A stretch of DNA of 38,030 nucleotides from Pseudonocardia oroxyli (GCF_900102195.1 NZ_FNBE01000027.1:1-38030); one strand, 5' to 3'. Positions 23,600 to 31,310 are shown, counted from the stretch's first letter. The notes: generated by a model from the sequence alone, not told the origin. Numbers and translations: made by a program.

Positions 23600-23977
23600 A
23601 TGAGCTACGAGCCTTTCCCCACCGGTCAGGCCCCGCTCGTTCCGCGCGACGACGAGCGCAACTGGGCCATGGCCTCCCATGTCCTCAGCTTCGTGTCCGC
23701 GTGGTTCGCGCTGGGCCTGTTCGCGCCGCTGATCGTCATGCTGGTCAAGGGCGGCAGCTCGCCGTTCGTGCGCAGGCACGCGGTCGAGTCGCTGAACTTC
23801 CAGATCAACGCGCTGGTCTACACCGTCGTCTTCGGGCTGCTGATCTTCCTGGGGATCGGGCTGGTCCTGCTGCCGCTCTACGGCGTCTTCTACGTGGTCT
23901 GCGTGATCACGGGGACCGTGCGGGCGTCGCAGGGGGTGGACTACCGCTACCCCCTGACCCTGCGCCTGATCAGCTGA
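23600..23977 (+). CDS. DUF4870 membrane protein
   Basis: 125 residues. After a short polar head comes DERNWAMASHVLSFVSAW, the marker of the DUF4870/Tic20-like family, then FALGLFAPLIVMLV, a conserved SSPFVRRHAVESLNFQIN loop, and two more membrane segments. Such proteins have three or four membrane spans and no known function. It lies 40 nt after the aminotransferase on the same strand, possibly co-transcribed, and is followed by a strong terminator hairpin. Confidence 0.88.
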   Translation: MSYEPFPTGQAPLVPRDDERNWAMASHVLSFVSAWFALGLFAPLIVMLVKGGSSPFVRRHAVESLNFQINALVYTVVFGLLIFLGIGLVLLPLYGVFYVVCVITGTVRASQGVDYRYPLTLRLIS

Positions 23978-24000
23978 CCCGCTCACCGGCCCTGACACAC

Positions 24001-24033
24001 GACTGCCCCGGACCTGCGTGGTCCGGGGCAGTC
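24001..24033. terminator. 14-bp bidirectional terminator hairpin
   Basis: GACTGCCCCGGACC and GGTCCGGGGCAGTC pair perfectly around TGCGT, between the convergent DUF4870 and GlsB genes. Confidence 0.8.
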
Positions 24034-24046
24034 GGCGTTGTCTTGC

Positions 24047-24316
24047 TCAGGTCCGGGAGCGGTTCGGGTAGAACCGGGCCACCAGCCACACCAGGATGGC
24101 CGCGACGACGATCTGGAAGATCGTCTCCCAGAAGTTCCACCCGCCCGTCGGACGTCCGAAGGCCTGCGCGATGAACGTGCCGATGAAGGCACCGACGATG
24201 CCGATGATGATCGTCAGCCAGATCGGGATGCTCTGCTTGCCCGGCACGATCAGGCGGGCGACGGCGCCGATGATCAGACCGAACACGATGGCCGTGATGA
24301 TGCCCGTGACTGTCAT
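24047..24316 (-). CDS. GlsB/YeaQ/YmgE-family stress membrane protein (1)
   Basis: 89 residues, three membrane segments: IITAIVFGLIIGAVARLIVPG, then WLTIIIGIVGAFIGTFIAQAFG and IFQIVVAAILVWLVARF. The Gly-rich spans with the PGKQ loop are the transglycosylase-associated (GlsB/YeaQ) family mark. GGGGGAG precedes ATG 24316. Family members are induced in general or envelope stress; the molecular role is not known. A paralogue is divergently encoded at 24610. Confidence 0.9.
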   Translation of the reverse strand: MTVTGIITAIVFGLIIGAVARLIVPGKQSIPIWLTIIIGIVGAFIGTFIAQAFGRPTGGWNFWETIFQIVVAAILVWLVARFYPNRSRT

Positions 24317-24417
24317 GTACTCCCCCGAGGTTGCAGGGCGCTCACATGCGGGCGCCCGTGGGGCATCTGCCTAGCAGACATCGGCCGCCTCCGCGGCGTC
24401 CGCCGCCGAAGTGTTAT

Positions 24418-24431
24418 CAGGGGTTCCCCTG
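24418..24431. promoter_or_regulatory. 14-bp palindrome between the two GlsB genes
   Basis: CAGGGG-TT-CCCCTG is a perfect dyad in the 293-base divergent region between the two stress membrane proteins; a shared operator is possible. Apart from this and the SigF-like boxes at 24522, nothing else stands out in 24317-24609. Confidence 0.35.
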
Positions 24432-24521
24432 CAGGTCAGCGGGTGCACCCGTCCGAGCGAACCGGACACGGCCACATGATCGACGCGGTTGGGCCGTCAG
24501 ATCGCAGTTCGGTCACGGACA

Positions 24522-24548
24522 GTTTGGCCGGGGCGTCGACCGGGGATT
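24522..24548 (+). promoter_or_regulatory. SigF/SigB-like promoter candidate for the second GlsB gene
   Basis: GTTT (24522-24525) and GGGATT (24543-24548) are 17 nt apart, close to the actinobacterial stress-sigma consensus GTTT-N15-17-GGGTAT, 61 bases before ATG 24610. An RsbW-like anti-sigma factor is encoded at 2573. Confidence 0.4.
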
Positions 24549-24609
24549 CCTCGGCGGAAGCGAAAACGGCCTGCCCGGACAACCCGGTGCGACCACGTAG
24601 GAGGCAGCA

Positions 24610-24882
24610 ATGGGTGTCATCGGATGGATCGTCGTCGGCCTGATCGTCGGCGCGCTGGCGAAGCTGATCATGCCGGGTAAGGACCCGGGCGGCATCATCG
24701 TGACCTGCATCATCGGTGTGGTCGGCGGCCTGCTCGGCGGGTGGCTCAGCTCGATGATCTTCGGCGTGAGCACGGGCGGGTTCTTCGACCTGCGCACGTG
24801 GCTGATCGCCCTGGTCGGCGCGCTGATCCTGCTCGGCATCTACCGCCTGATCGTCGGCCGGCGCTCGCGTTCGCACGCGTAG
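24610..24882 (+). CDS. GlsB/YeaQ/YmgE-family stress membrane protein (2)
   Basis: 90 residues with the same three-span Gly-rich layout as its neighbour (GWIVVGLIVGALAKLIMPGK, IIVTCIIGVVGGLLGGWL, WLIALVGALILLGIYRLIVG) and the PGKDPGG loop. AGGAGG gives a strong ribosome site before ATG 24610. It differs enough from the gene at 24047 that the pair is an old duplication. A stress-sigma promoter candidate lies upstream and a terminator hairpin downstream. Confidence 0.9.
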   Translation: MGVIGWIVVGLIVGALAKLIMPGKDPGGIIVTCIIGVVGGLLGGWLSSMIFGVSTGGFFDLRTWLIALVGALILLGIYRLIVGRRSRSHA

Positions 24883-24895
24883 TCACCGACACCGC

Positions 24896-24928
24896 ACGAG
24901 GGCCGCTCCCGACGGGGGCGGCCCTCGT
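24896..24928. terminator. 11-bp bidirectional terminator hairpin
   Basis: ACGAGGGCCGC and GCGGCCCTCGT pair across an 11-nt loop between the convergent GlsB and response regulator genes. Confidence 0.75.
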
Positions 24929-24933
24929 CGTGT

Positions 24934-25662
24934 CTATCCCTCCAGCACGTAGCCCGCGCCGCGGACGGTGCGGATGCGCTCTGCACCGATCTTGCGGCGC
25001 AGGTAGGAGATGTAGACCTGGACCAGGTTCGCCGAGGCGGGCTCGGACCAGACCTGGGTGGCCAGCTCCTCGTGCGACACGGTCGCACCCGGCTCGGCGA
25101 GCAGCGCCGTGAGCAGCGCGAACTCGGTCGGGGACAGCGAGACCGGCACGCCGTCCACGCTCACCTCGCCGAGCTCGGTGTCCACCACCAGCTCGCCGCG
25201 GCGGATCAGCGCGTGCCCGACGGACCCGGTGAGCCGCAGCCGCAGCCGGATCCGGGCGCTCAGCTCGTCGACGGCGAACGGCCGGACCACGTAGTCGTCC
25301 CGGTCGCTGCGCAGCTGGGCGAGCACGGCGTTGCGGCGCTCTCGGGGGGTGAGCACCACGACGGGGACACTGGGCGCCTCGGCGTGCACCGCGGCCAGGA
25401 CGGCGGCGTGCTCGGGACCGGGGAGATCGACGTCGAGCACCAGGAGGGCGGGCGGCGCGGCACGGATCGCGTCGAGGACGGCGATCCCGTCGCCCGCGGG
25501 GTCGGCCCGCATGCCTTCGGCACGCAGGGAGCGCACGACGGACGCCGAGGCGGCCGTCGGTGGCAGCGCCACGAGGACAGGGGCGTAGGGGGGCACGGAC
25601 GATCGGGCCGTCGCCTGAGACGGCACGAACACGGTGACCCCCGGGGGAGCGGCGGGGAGCAT
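24934..25662 (-). CDS. OmpR-type response regulator with degenerate receiver domain
   Basis: 242 residues. The C-terminal winged helix is well kept (VSLSPTEFALLTALLAEPGA, VSHEELATQVWSEPASANLV, YISYLRRKIGAERIRTVRGAGYVLEG). In the receiver, the phospho-acceptor strand LLVLDVDLPG (Asp77) and VVVLTP (Thr105) are present, but the N-terminal acidic pair is missing (VLVALPPTAAS) and the conserved lysine is Arg127 (YVVRPF). Mg2+-dependent phosphorylation is therefore doubtful. No histidine kinase is adjacent, so it is an orphan. The ATG at 25662 has GGAG directly against it; an internal GTG about ten codons later is possible. Its target may be the divergent GH16 gene. Confidence 0.85.
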   Translation of the reverse strand: MLPAAPPGVTVFVPSQATARSSVPPYAPVLVALPPTAASASVVRSLRAEGMRADPAGDGIAVLDAIRAAPPALLVLDVDLPGPEHAAVLAAVHAEAPSVPVVVLTPRERRNAVLAQLRSDRDDYVVRPFAVDELSARIRLRLRLTGSVGHALIRRGELVVDTELGEVSVDGVPVSLSPTEFALLTALLAEPGATVSHEELATQVWSEPASANLVQVYISYLRRKIGAERIRTVRGAGYVLEG

Positions 25663-25785
25663 CTCCGACAGCGTGGCCCGAAACCCCCACGATCACAATC
25701 TGCCAACGGTTCGAGCGGCACCAACGGAGACGACGAACGGCGTTGCCTGAGAGCCCTGGTAGCCCGAATGGAGTAGCCTGCGCTC

Positions 25786-25872
25786 GTGAAGCGAGGACGT
25801 CGGGCCGCTCGGGCGCCGTTCGACGACCTGTCGGCGCGCTGGCGCAACCCGACCTCTCAGGTTCGGCCGTGA
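25786..25872 (+). CDS. possible 28-residue leaderless small ORF
   Basis: TAGCCT (25774-25779) is 6 nt before a GTG, and the frame reads MKRGRRAARAPFDDLSARW then RNPTSQVRP before TGA, basic and without a membrane segment. It lies in the 241-base gap between the response regulator and GH16 genes and may be a leader peptide or chance. Nothing else is seen in that gap. Confidence 0.25.
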   Translation: MKRGRRAARAPFDDLSARWRNPTSQVRP

Positions 25873-25903
25873 CCACACCCGCGACTACTTAGGGTTCACC
25901 ATC

Positions 25904-27331
25904 ATGCGACGGAAACCCTCCGCTGCGGAGGATCGGCTCGACCCCCGAGAGCTGGTCGAACGCTACACCGCAGAGCACAGCCTCCCCACTGTGCGGACGG
26001 GCCGTCGTCGTCGTGCCGAAGATCGTGCGGAATCGACGTCGACACTCCCCTCCTCACTCGCCACCCTGCAGCCGGACCACGACTCCCCACGTGAGCCCGC
26101 GCTGCTGACCCACTCCACCCTGCTGTCGGACCCCGATCCGCTGGCGGAGTTCGGCAGTGACACCAGCCCGCACGGGCTGCCCGAGCTGGACCCCGACGGC
26201 GACGGCCCGCCCCCGCTGAGCCCCATGACCGGCATGCCGGTCATCGCGGTCGCGGACCTGGTGGCCGGCCACTCGGCCGCCGCTGAGGCCCCGGACGCAC
26301 CCGACACGGACACACCCGACACGGTGATCGAGCGGGAGGCCCCCGAGCCCCCGCGGCGCGGTCGCCGCCGGGCCCCGCGGTCGACGCTGCGGCGGCTCGC
26401 GCCGCTGACCGTCGGTGCCGCGGCCGTGCTGGTCGCGACCATGGTCGTCGTGCTGTTGCAGCCGGTGTCCGAGGACGGCCCGGACCTCTCCGCGTCGCTG
26501 GTGTCCTCGGACCTCGCGCAGGGCGCGCCGGAGACGTCGTCGACCGGGGTCGCTCCGATCCCCGCACCCGGCGGGCTCGCCGCGGTCGTCGGCACGGCCA
26601 AGGACCGGGCGACGACGACCACGAACCCTCCCGTCGCCCCCGTCGTGGCACCCCAGCCGGGGCGCAACGCCGGGCGCGCCGCGGTCGCCGTACCGGCGGG
26701 CGACGGCAGCACCGCCGCCGGCCGGATGGGCTGGCGCCAGGTCGGCGGCGACGAGTTCGACGGCGGCCTGGGCAAGTGGGGCGTCTACGACGGAGCGGGC
26801 CACGGCGGCAACGGCCGCCGCACCCCGGACGCGGTGTCGGTCAACGGTGGTGTGCTCACCATCCGCGGCGACGCGAACGGCAACTCCGGCGGCATGATGT
26901 ACAACGACTCGCAGCGCTTCGGCCGCTACGAGATGCGCGCCAAGTTCCCGAAGGGCACCTCGGCCTACCACCCGGTGCTGATCCTGTGGCCGACGGACGT
27001 CGACTGGCCGCGAGGCGGTGAGGTCGACTTCGCGGAGACCAACAGCGCCGCGGACGACGTGTCGTTCTTCCTGCACTACGGCGCCGCGAACAACCAGGTG
27101 TCCCAGACCCGCAACCTCGACATCACGCAGTGGCACAACTACGCGGTGGAGTGGACGAACAACGGGATCGTCGGCTACATCGACGGCGTGGAGTGGTTCC
27201 GCAGCACCGACGGCAACACCCTGCCGCCGGGCAAGATGGCCCCGACCATCCAGCTGGACTACTTCCCCGGCGACGGCCCCGCGGGCAACGCCGAGATGCA
27301 GGTCGACTGGATGCGCATCTACGGGACCTGA
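25904..27331 (+). CDS. membrane-anchored GH16 glycoside hydrolase
   Basis: 475 residues in four parts: a long charged, Pro/Asp-rich cytoplasmic head (1-160) ending in a basic RRGRRRAPRSTLRR patch; one membrane span (LTVGAAAVLVATMVVVLL, about 168-185); a Thr/Pro/Ala linker to about 270; and a GH16 beta-sandwich (277-475). The catalytic motif GGEVDFAETN fits ExDxxE, with Glu373 as nucleophile and Glu378 as acid/base. The domain should face outside and cleave beta-1,3 or mixed-linkage glucan or a related cell-surface glycan. No clear Shine-Dalgarno precedes ATG 25904; TAGGGT 8 nt upstream may be a leaderless -10. It ends 7 bases before a palindromic repeat. Confidence 0.87.
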   Translation: MRRKPSAAEDRLDPRELVERYTAEHSLPTVRTGRRRRAEDRAESTSTLPSSLATLQPDHDSPREPALLTHSTLLSDPDPLAEFGSDTSPHGLPELDPDGDGPPPLSPMTGMPVIAVADLVAGHSAAAEAPDAPDTDTPDTVIEREAPEPPRRGRRRAPRSTLRRLAPLTVGAAAVLVATMVVVLLQPVSEDGPDLSASLVSSDLAQGAPETSSTGVAPIPAPGGLAAVVGTAKDRATTTTNPPVAPVVAPQPGRNAGRAAVAVPAGDGSTAAGRMGWRQVGGDEFDGGLGKWGVYDGAGHGGNGRRTPDAVSVNGGVLTIRGDANGNSGGMMYNDSQRFGRYEMRAKFPKGTSAYHPVLILWPTDVDWPRGGEVDFAETNSAADDVSFFLHYGAANNQVSQTRNLDITQWHNYAVEWTNNGIVGYIDGVEWFRSTDGNTLPPGKMAPTIQLDYFPGDGPAGNAEMQVDWMRIYGT

Positions 27332-27337
27332 GCACCC

Positions 27338-27379
27338 CGTGAGTGGCGATGGTCGCTCTGGCGACCATCGCCACTCACG
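27338..27379. repeat. GTGAGTGG-family palindromic hairpin (perfect, 19-bp stem)
   Basis: CGTGAGTGGCGATGGTCGC (27338-27356), loop TCTG, and its exact complement (27361-27379). It lies between two convergent genes and contains the stop codon of the leftward one (27375-27377), so it probably also ends transcription both ways. Confidence 0.9.
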
Positions 27380-27698
27380 ACCGGATCAGCCTGCGGAGCG
27401 ACTCGATCGCGGGCCCGACCTGGTCGCGGGCCTCGCGGAGCAGGACCAGCGGGGTGCCGTCCGCGAGCTGCCAGATCACGGCCGCGGCGGCGAGGGTGGC
27501 GAGCAGCACCAGGACCGTCAGCCACCGGCTCAGCCGCGCGCGGCGGTGCCTGGTCCGCGTGCGGGCGGCCGACTCCGCCCAGGTGGTGGGGCCGGACGGC
27601 CAGGTGCGGCGGGGCGCGTTGGTGAGGGCCCGCCGCTCACGGACACGGGCGAACGGGTCCGTCTCGGCGTCGAAAGTCCAGCTCTGTTGAAGTGTCAT
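27375..27698 (-). CDS. small single-span membrane protein, unknown function
   Basis: 107 residues. A polar, Arg-rich N-terminal half (TRTRHRRARLSR just before the span) is followed by WLTVLVLLATLAAAAVIWQLA (about residues 59-79) and a short amphipathic tail, so the N-terminus is inside. The tail EARDQVGPAIESLRRLIRS could be an outer helix. No family is recognised. Its stop codon TGA is supplied by the palindromic repeat, so the repeat may have trimmed or replaced its original end. It converges on the GH16 gene. The 134 bases up to the next gene show nothing else. Confidence 0.6.
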   Translation of the reverse strand: MTLQQSWTFDAETDPFARVRERRALTNAPRRTWPSGPTTWAESAARTRTRHRRARLSRWLTVLVLLATLAAAAVIWQLADGTPLVLLREARDQVGPAIESLRRLIRS

Positions 27699-27832
27699 CG
27701 GCGGTCCGATCGGCGGGGTGCGCTGTCACCCGGACTGTCGATCACTTGACCTGCGGCGTTAGCAATCTGCTACGCCGAACGGCCCACTTTCACCGCAGGG
27801 TGATCGATCCGTGGCCCAACGCGTCGACACGG

Positions 27833-28354
27833 TCACCGCGGGTATCGGATGAGCAACGACGCGTGCACGTCCTGCTCCCCGACCGCCGCGTACCCGTGGG
27901 GAGCGTCCGCCGCCCACTCCAGATACCCGCCCGGGCCCGCCGACGCGGGATCGTGGAGCGGGCCGGCCCGGAGCTCCCCCGCGAACACCGTCGCGTGCTC
28001 GGTGACGCCGGGATGGTGCGGCGGCGAGGTCTGCGCCGTGCCCGCCGGGATCCGCATGCGGTAGAGCTCGTAGGTGGCGGCCCCCTCCTCGAACACCCGG
28101 AGCAGGTCCATCCGCACGGCCGCGCCGTGGATCCGCGGGCCCTCGACCAGCGCGGTCAGCGCCACACCGAGGGCGGCCGCGACCGAGTGCAGGGTGTCCA
28201 GCGTGGGGTTGCGGGTGCCGGCCTCGAGCCCGGAGAGCGTGGCCTTGCCGACGCCCGCGCGCCGCGCCAGCTCCGAGAGCGACAGGCCCCGCTCGGTGCG
28301 CAGCGCCCGCACCCGCGGGCCGACGTGCGCCGCACCGTCCGGAAGGGCCTCCAC
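27833..28354 (-). CDS. XRE-family regulator with C-terminal cupin, probable repressor of benE-like gene
   Basis: 173 residues. Helix-turn-helix VRALRTERGLSLSELARRAG, then KATLSGLEAGTRNPTLDTLH; cupin-like C-terminus HHPGVTEHATVFAGELRAGP ... YLEWAADAPHGYAAVGEQDV. GTG 28354 has AGGA 8 nt upstream. The frame stays open far upstream only as antisense to the BenE gene. A 28-bp perfect palindrome lies between it and the divergent transporter, the expected arrangement for local control; the cupin probably binds the transported compound. Confidence 0.82.
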   Translation of the reverse strand: MEALPDGAAHVGPRVRALRTERGLSLSELARRAGVGKATLSGLEAGTRNPTLDTLHSVAAALGVALTALVEGPRIHGAAVRMDLLRVFEEGAATYELYRMRIPAGTAQTSPPHHPGVTEHATVFAGELRAGPLHDPASAGPGGYLEWAADAPHGYAAVGEQDVHASLLIRYPR

Positions 28355-28366
28355 GTGGGCTATCCT

Positions 28367-28394
28367 GCCATCGTTCCGTAAACGGAACGATGGC
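28367..28394. promoter_or_regulatory. 28-bp perfect palindrome, operator of the XRE-cupin regulator
   Basis: Arms GCCATCGTTCCGT and ACGGAACGATGGC are exact complements around AA. The site lies 12 bases upstream of the regulator start and 20 upstream of the transporter start, so binding would block both. Confidence 0.75.
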
Positions 28395-28414
28395 CGGTGG
28401 GTGCGGGAGGACGT

Positions 28415-29572
28415 GTGCGCGGGATCGCTCGGCCGGTGCTGGCGGGGGTCGTCACGGCGATCGTCGGGTTCGGCGGGTCGTTCACGGTGGTGCTGACGGG
28501 GCTGCGCGCCGCGGGGGCGGACGAGGGCCAGGCGGCGTCCGGCCTGCTGGCGGTGGCCGTGGGCTCCGGGATCGTCGCCGTGGTGCTCGGCCTGCGGACC
28601 CGGATGCCGATCAGCATCGCCTGGTCCACGCCCGGCGCGGCCCTGCTGATCTCCTCCGGCGTGCCCGACGGCGGGTTCGCCGCCGCGGAGGGGGCGTTCC
28701 TGCTCTGCGGGGCGCTGATCGTGATCGCGGGGCTCGTGCGGCCGCTCGGGCGGCTGATCGCGGCCATCCCCGGGCCCATCGCGGGCGCCATGCTCGCCGG
28801 GGTGCTGCTGCAGCTGTGCCTGGCACCGGTCCAGGCGCTGCACGAGGTCCCGCTGCTGGCCGCGCCGGTGATCGTCGTCTGGGCGGTGACGGCACGGTTC
28901 GCGCGACCGTGGGCGGTGCCCGCGGCCCTGGTGGTGGCGATCGTCGCCATCGCGGTGACCGGGCCCGGGCTGGGCGGGGTCGACCTGGCACCCGCCTTCG
29001 TCTGGACCACGCCGACCTTCGAGCCCGCCGCGCTGATCGGGATCGGCCTCCCGTTGTTCCTGGTCACGATGGCCTCGCAGAACGTCCCGGGCATGGCCGT
29101 GATGGCGCAGTACGGGTTCCGGCCGAGGCTGCGCGGCATCCTGGTCGCCACCGGTGCGGCCACGCTCGCCGTCGCCCCGTTCGGCGGGCACGCGGTGAAC
29201 CTCGCCGCCATCAGCGCCGCCCTCGCCGCGGGTCCCGACGCCGACCCGGACCCCGACCGCCGGTGGATCGCCTCGGTCACCGCCGGGGTCGGCCTCGCGG
29301 TGCTGGGCCTCGGCGCAGGCCTCGCGACGGCGCTGTTGCTGCTCTCCCCGCCGATCCTCGTCGAGGCGGTGGCCGGGCTCGCGCTGCTCGGCGCGCTGGC
29401 GGGCGCGGTCACCTCGGCGGTCGCCGAGCCCGAGGGCCGGGAGGCGGCGATCGTGACGTTCGTGGTCACCGCGGCGGGCGTGTCGTTCCTGGGGATCGGC
29501 TCGGCCTTCTGGGGCCTCCTCGCGGGCGGCGCGATGCTCCTCCTGCACCGCCGACGCACACGCACCCCCTGA
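28415..29572 (+). CDS. benE: BenE-family benzoate/H+ symporter-like transporter
   Basis: 385 residues, about twelve membrane segments. The opening RPVLAGVVTAIVGFGGSFTVVL, MPISIAWSTPGAALLISSG, and LPLFLVTMASQNVPGMAVM are the BenE family blocks (the last two bind substrate in nucleobase-cation-symporter-like folds), followed by FGGHAVNLAAISAAL. GTG 28415 is preferred over GTG 28397 because GGGAGGA is well spaced before it. It imports an aromatic or other organic acid with protons; no benzoate-degradation genes are in the window, so the cargo is uncertain. The divergent XRE-cupin regulator and 28-bp operator probably control it. Confidence 0.88.
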   Translation: MRGIARPVLAGVVTAIVGFGGSFTVVLTGLRAAGADEGQAASGLLAVAVGSGIVAVVLGLRTRMPISIAWSTPGAALLISSGVPDGGFAAAEGAFLLCGALIVIAGLVRPLGRLIAAIPGPIAGAMLAGVLLQLCLAPVQALHEVPLLAAPVIVVWAVTARFARPWAVPAALVVAIVAIAVTGPGLGGVDLAPAFVWTTPTFEPAALIGIGLPLFLVTMASQNVPGMAVMAQYGFRPRLRGILVATGAATLAVAPFGGHAVNLAAISAALAAGPDADPDPDRRWIASVTAGVGLAVLGLGAGLATALLLLSPPILVEAVAGLALLGALAGAVTSAVAEPEGREAAIVTFVVTAAGVSFLGIGSAFWGLLAGGAMLLLHRRRTRTP

Positions 29573-29617
29573 GCCGTCCCCCACTTCACACACGCGAGTC
29601 GCCCGTTCGCGACGGCC

Positions 29618-30526
29618 TCAGCGCAGGAGCGTGGACAGGGCGGCGTCGGAGCGGGCCAGGGCCGCGCGGTCCCAGGTCGACGAGGTCAGGAGGAGCTCGT
29701 CGGCGCCGGTCCGGGCGACCAGGTCGGCCAGCTGCGCCCGCACCGAGTCGGCCTCGCCCACGATGGTCCTGGCCAGCGCGTTCTCGACGGTCGTGCGTTG
29801 CCGGTCGGTCAGCGGGCGGTCCGGGTCCGGGGGTTCGAGCGGCGGGAACTCGCCGGTGGTGCGGGCGGCGGCCAGCGCCCAGGCCTCGGGGAGCGCCAGG
29901 ACGGGATCGCCGACCAGCACGTCCACCGAGACGATCACCGACGGTCCGCCGCGGGCGCGGTAGTCGGCCAGGGCGCCGGCGTCGTCGAGCACCGGACCGC
30001 CCACCACGACCGGCAGCCCGAGATCACCGGCGATCGCGAGCCCCTTGCCGGTGGCCAGCACGAACAGGGGGACGGGCTCGTCCAGCCGGGGGCGGGCGGT
30101 GATCGGCGCGGTGCCGTCGAGGTAGGCGCGCAGCTCCTCGAGGTCCTCGGGGAAGGAGTCCCGGGCCTGCAGGGCACGCCGCACGGGCGGGGTGAACCCC
30201 AGCGACCGCCCGACGCCGAGGTCGATCCGCCCGGGATGCAGCGCCGCGAGCACGCCCACCTGCTCCGCCACCACGAGCGGTCGATGGTTCGGCAGCATCA
30301 CGCCGCCGGCGCCGACGCGGATGCGACTCGTCGCGGCGGCCACCGCGGCCATCAGGACCGTCGGCGCGCCCGACCCGATCCCCGGCACGGCGTGGTGCTC
30401 GGCGACCCAGAAGCGGTGGAAGCCCAGCTCCTCGGCGCGTCGGGCCCGTTCGACGGTGCCGCGCACCGCCGCCGAGTCGGGCTCGCCGACCCGGGTCCGC
30501 GTCCGATCCAGCAGCGACACCCGCAC
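29618..30526 (-). CDS. luciferase-like monooxygenase (MsnO8-type LLM oxidoreductase)
   Basis: 302 residues. Blocks are RAEELGFHRFWVAEHHAVPG, IGSGAPTVLMAAVAAATSRI, RVGAGGVMLPNHRPLVVAEQ and HPGRIDLGVGRSLG, the MsnO8-type subgroup whose HH and GGVMLPNH blocks are diagnostic. It uses FMNH2 or F420 in the cytoplasm; the substrate is unknown. Relatives begin with the strand VRVSLLD, so GTG 30526 is preferred; a TTG at 30538 would add four residues. It ends 45 bases from the convergent BenE gene and is 40 bases downstream of the hydrolase on the same strand, possibly one transcript. Confidence 0.83.
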   Translation of the reverse strand: MRVSLLDRTRTRVGEPDSAAVRGTVERARRAEELGFHRFWVAEHHAVPGIGSGAPTVLMAAVAAATSRIRVGAGGVMLPNHRPLVVAEQVGVLAALHPGRIDLGVGRSLGFTPPVRRALQARDSFPEDLEELRAYLDGTAPITARPRLDEPVPLFVLATGKGLAIAGDLGLPVVVGGPVLDDAGALADYRARGGPSVIVSVDVLVGDPVLALPEAWALAAARTTGEFPPLEPPDPDRPLTDRQRTTVENALARTIVGEADSVRAQLADLVARTGADELLLTSSTWDRAALARSDAALSTLLR

Positions 30527-30566
30527 GTCGGGGTTCAACCGGTGGGACCGGCCGCGGGATTCCGGC

Positions 30567-31310
30567 TCACGTCAGGTGTGTGCGCAGCCAGTCGACCGCG
30601 AGCGCGTCCACCTGCGCGGCGTGGGGCACGGGGACGAGCTGCGCGTCCGCGAGCGCGTGTCCCATCCCCTCGACGATCACCAGGTCGGAGCCGGGCAGCG
30701 CCGCGTGCAGAGCCTCGGCCGGCCGCCGGAACCCCTCGGCGTCGTCCTGGTCGCCGACGATGAGCCGCAGCGGCGCGGTGATCTCCGCGGCCCGCGCCAC
30801 GAAGTCCAGCTCGGCGGCCATCGCGAGGGTCTCCGCGTCCCACGGGTACTCGACGCCGAACACCCGCCCGGTCGCGTCCGTGGCCGCCTTGAGCTGCACG
30901 ACCGGGCTGATCGCGACCGCGGCCGCGACGTCCGCGCCGCCGACCAGCGCCGACAACATCGCAGCCGCTCCCGCGGACCCTCCGACCAGCCCGACCGGGA
31001 CGTCCCCGAAGCCCAGCCGCTCGCGCAGCTCGTCGAGCATCGCCGGGAACGCGAGCGCCGCGGCGTGCGGGATGGGGTACTGGAGGTTCCGCACCGCGTC
31101 CGCGTAACCCAGCTGCCTCACGTCGCCCTCCGGCAGCGGCAGCGCGGGATAGATCCGCCAGGCGTCGAGCCCCGCGAGCGGGACGGCGTCGGCGAAGGAC
31201 CGCGGCGTGGACGGTGGGCTGAGCAGGTGCCACGCGATCACGACCGGCGCGGTGGCCGGGTCCCCAGCGGGTGGGACGGCGAGGTACTCGATGCCGGCGG
31301 CGGTGTGCAT
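30567..31310 (-). CDS. alpha/beta hydrolase
   Basis: 247 residues. The nucleophile elbow is GLVGGSAGAAAML (Ser in GGSAG), the acid probably in LIVGDQDDAEGF, and the His in VEGMGHALAD, a complete Ser-Asp-His triad of a cytoplasmic esterase-like enzyme. The substrate is unknown. GGAGG 7 nt before ATG 31310 fixes the start. It is divergent from the TetR gene at 31375, with two TGTAC-type operators over its promoter, so it is probably the repressor's main target. Confidence 0.83.
   Translation of the reverse strand: MHTAAGIEYLAVPPAGDPATAPVVIAWHLLSPPSTPRSFADAVPLAGLDAWRIYPALPLPEGDVRQLGYADAVRNLQYPIPHAAALAFPAMLDELRERLGFGDVPVGLVGGSAGAAAMLSALVGGADVAAAVAISPVVQLKAATDATGRVFGVEYPWDAETLAMAAELDFVARAAEITAPLRLIVGDQDDAEGFRRPAEALHAALPGSDLVIVEGMGHALADAQLVPVPHAAQVDALAVDWLRTHLT

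Noticed and set aside
25663..25903. Riboswitch (for example c-di-AMP type) before the GH16 gene
   Set aside because: I could not match conserved core blocks or fold a convincing pseudoknot; no claim is made.
27833..29593. 586-codon minus-strand frame through the BenE region
   Set aside because: Only the last 173 codons are protein-like; the rest is antisense to BenE and the operator.
29598..29613. Hairpin GTCGC/GCGAC between benE-like and LLM genes
   Set aside because: Only five pairs with a six-base loop; too weak to call a terminator.
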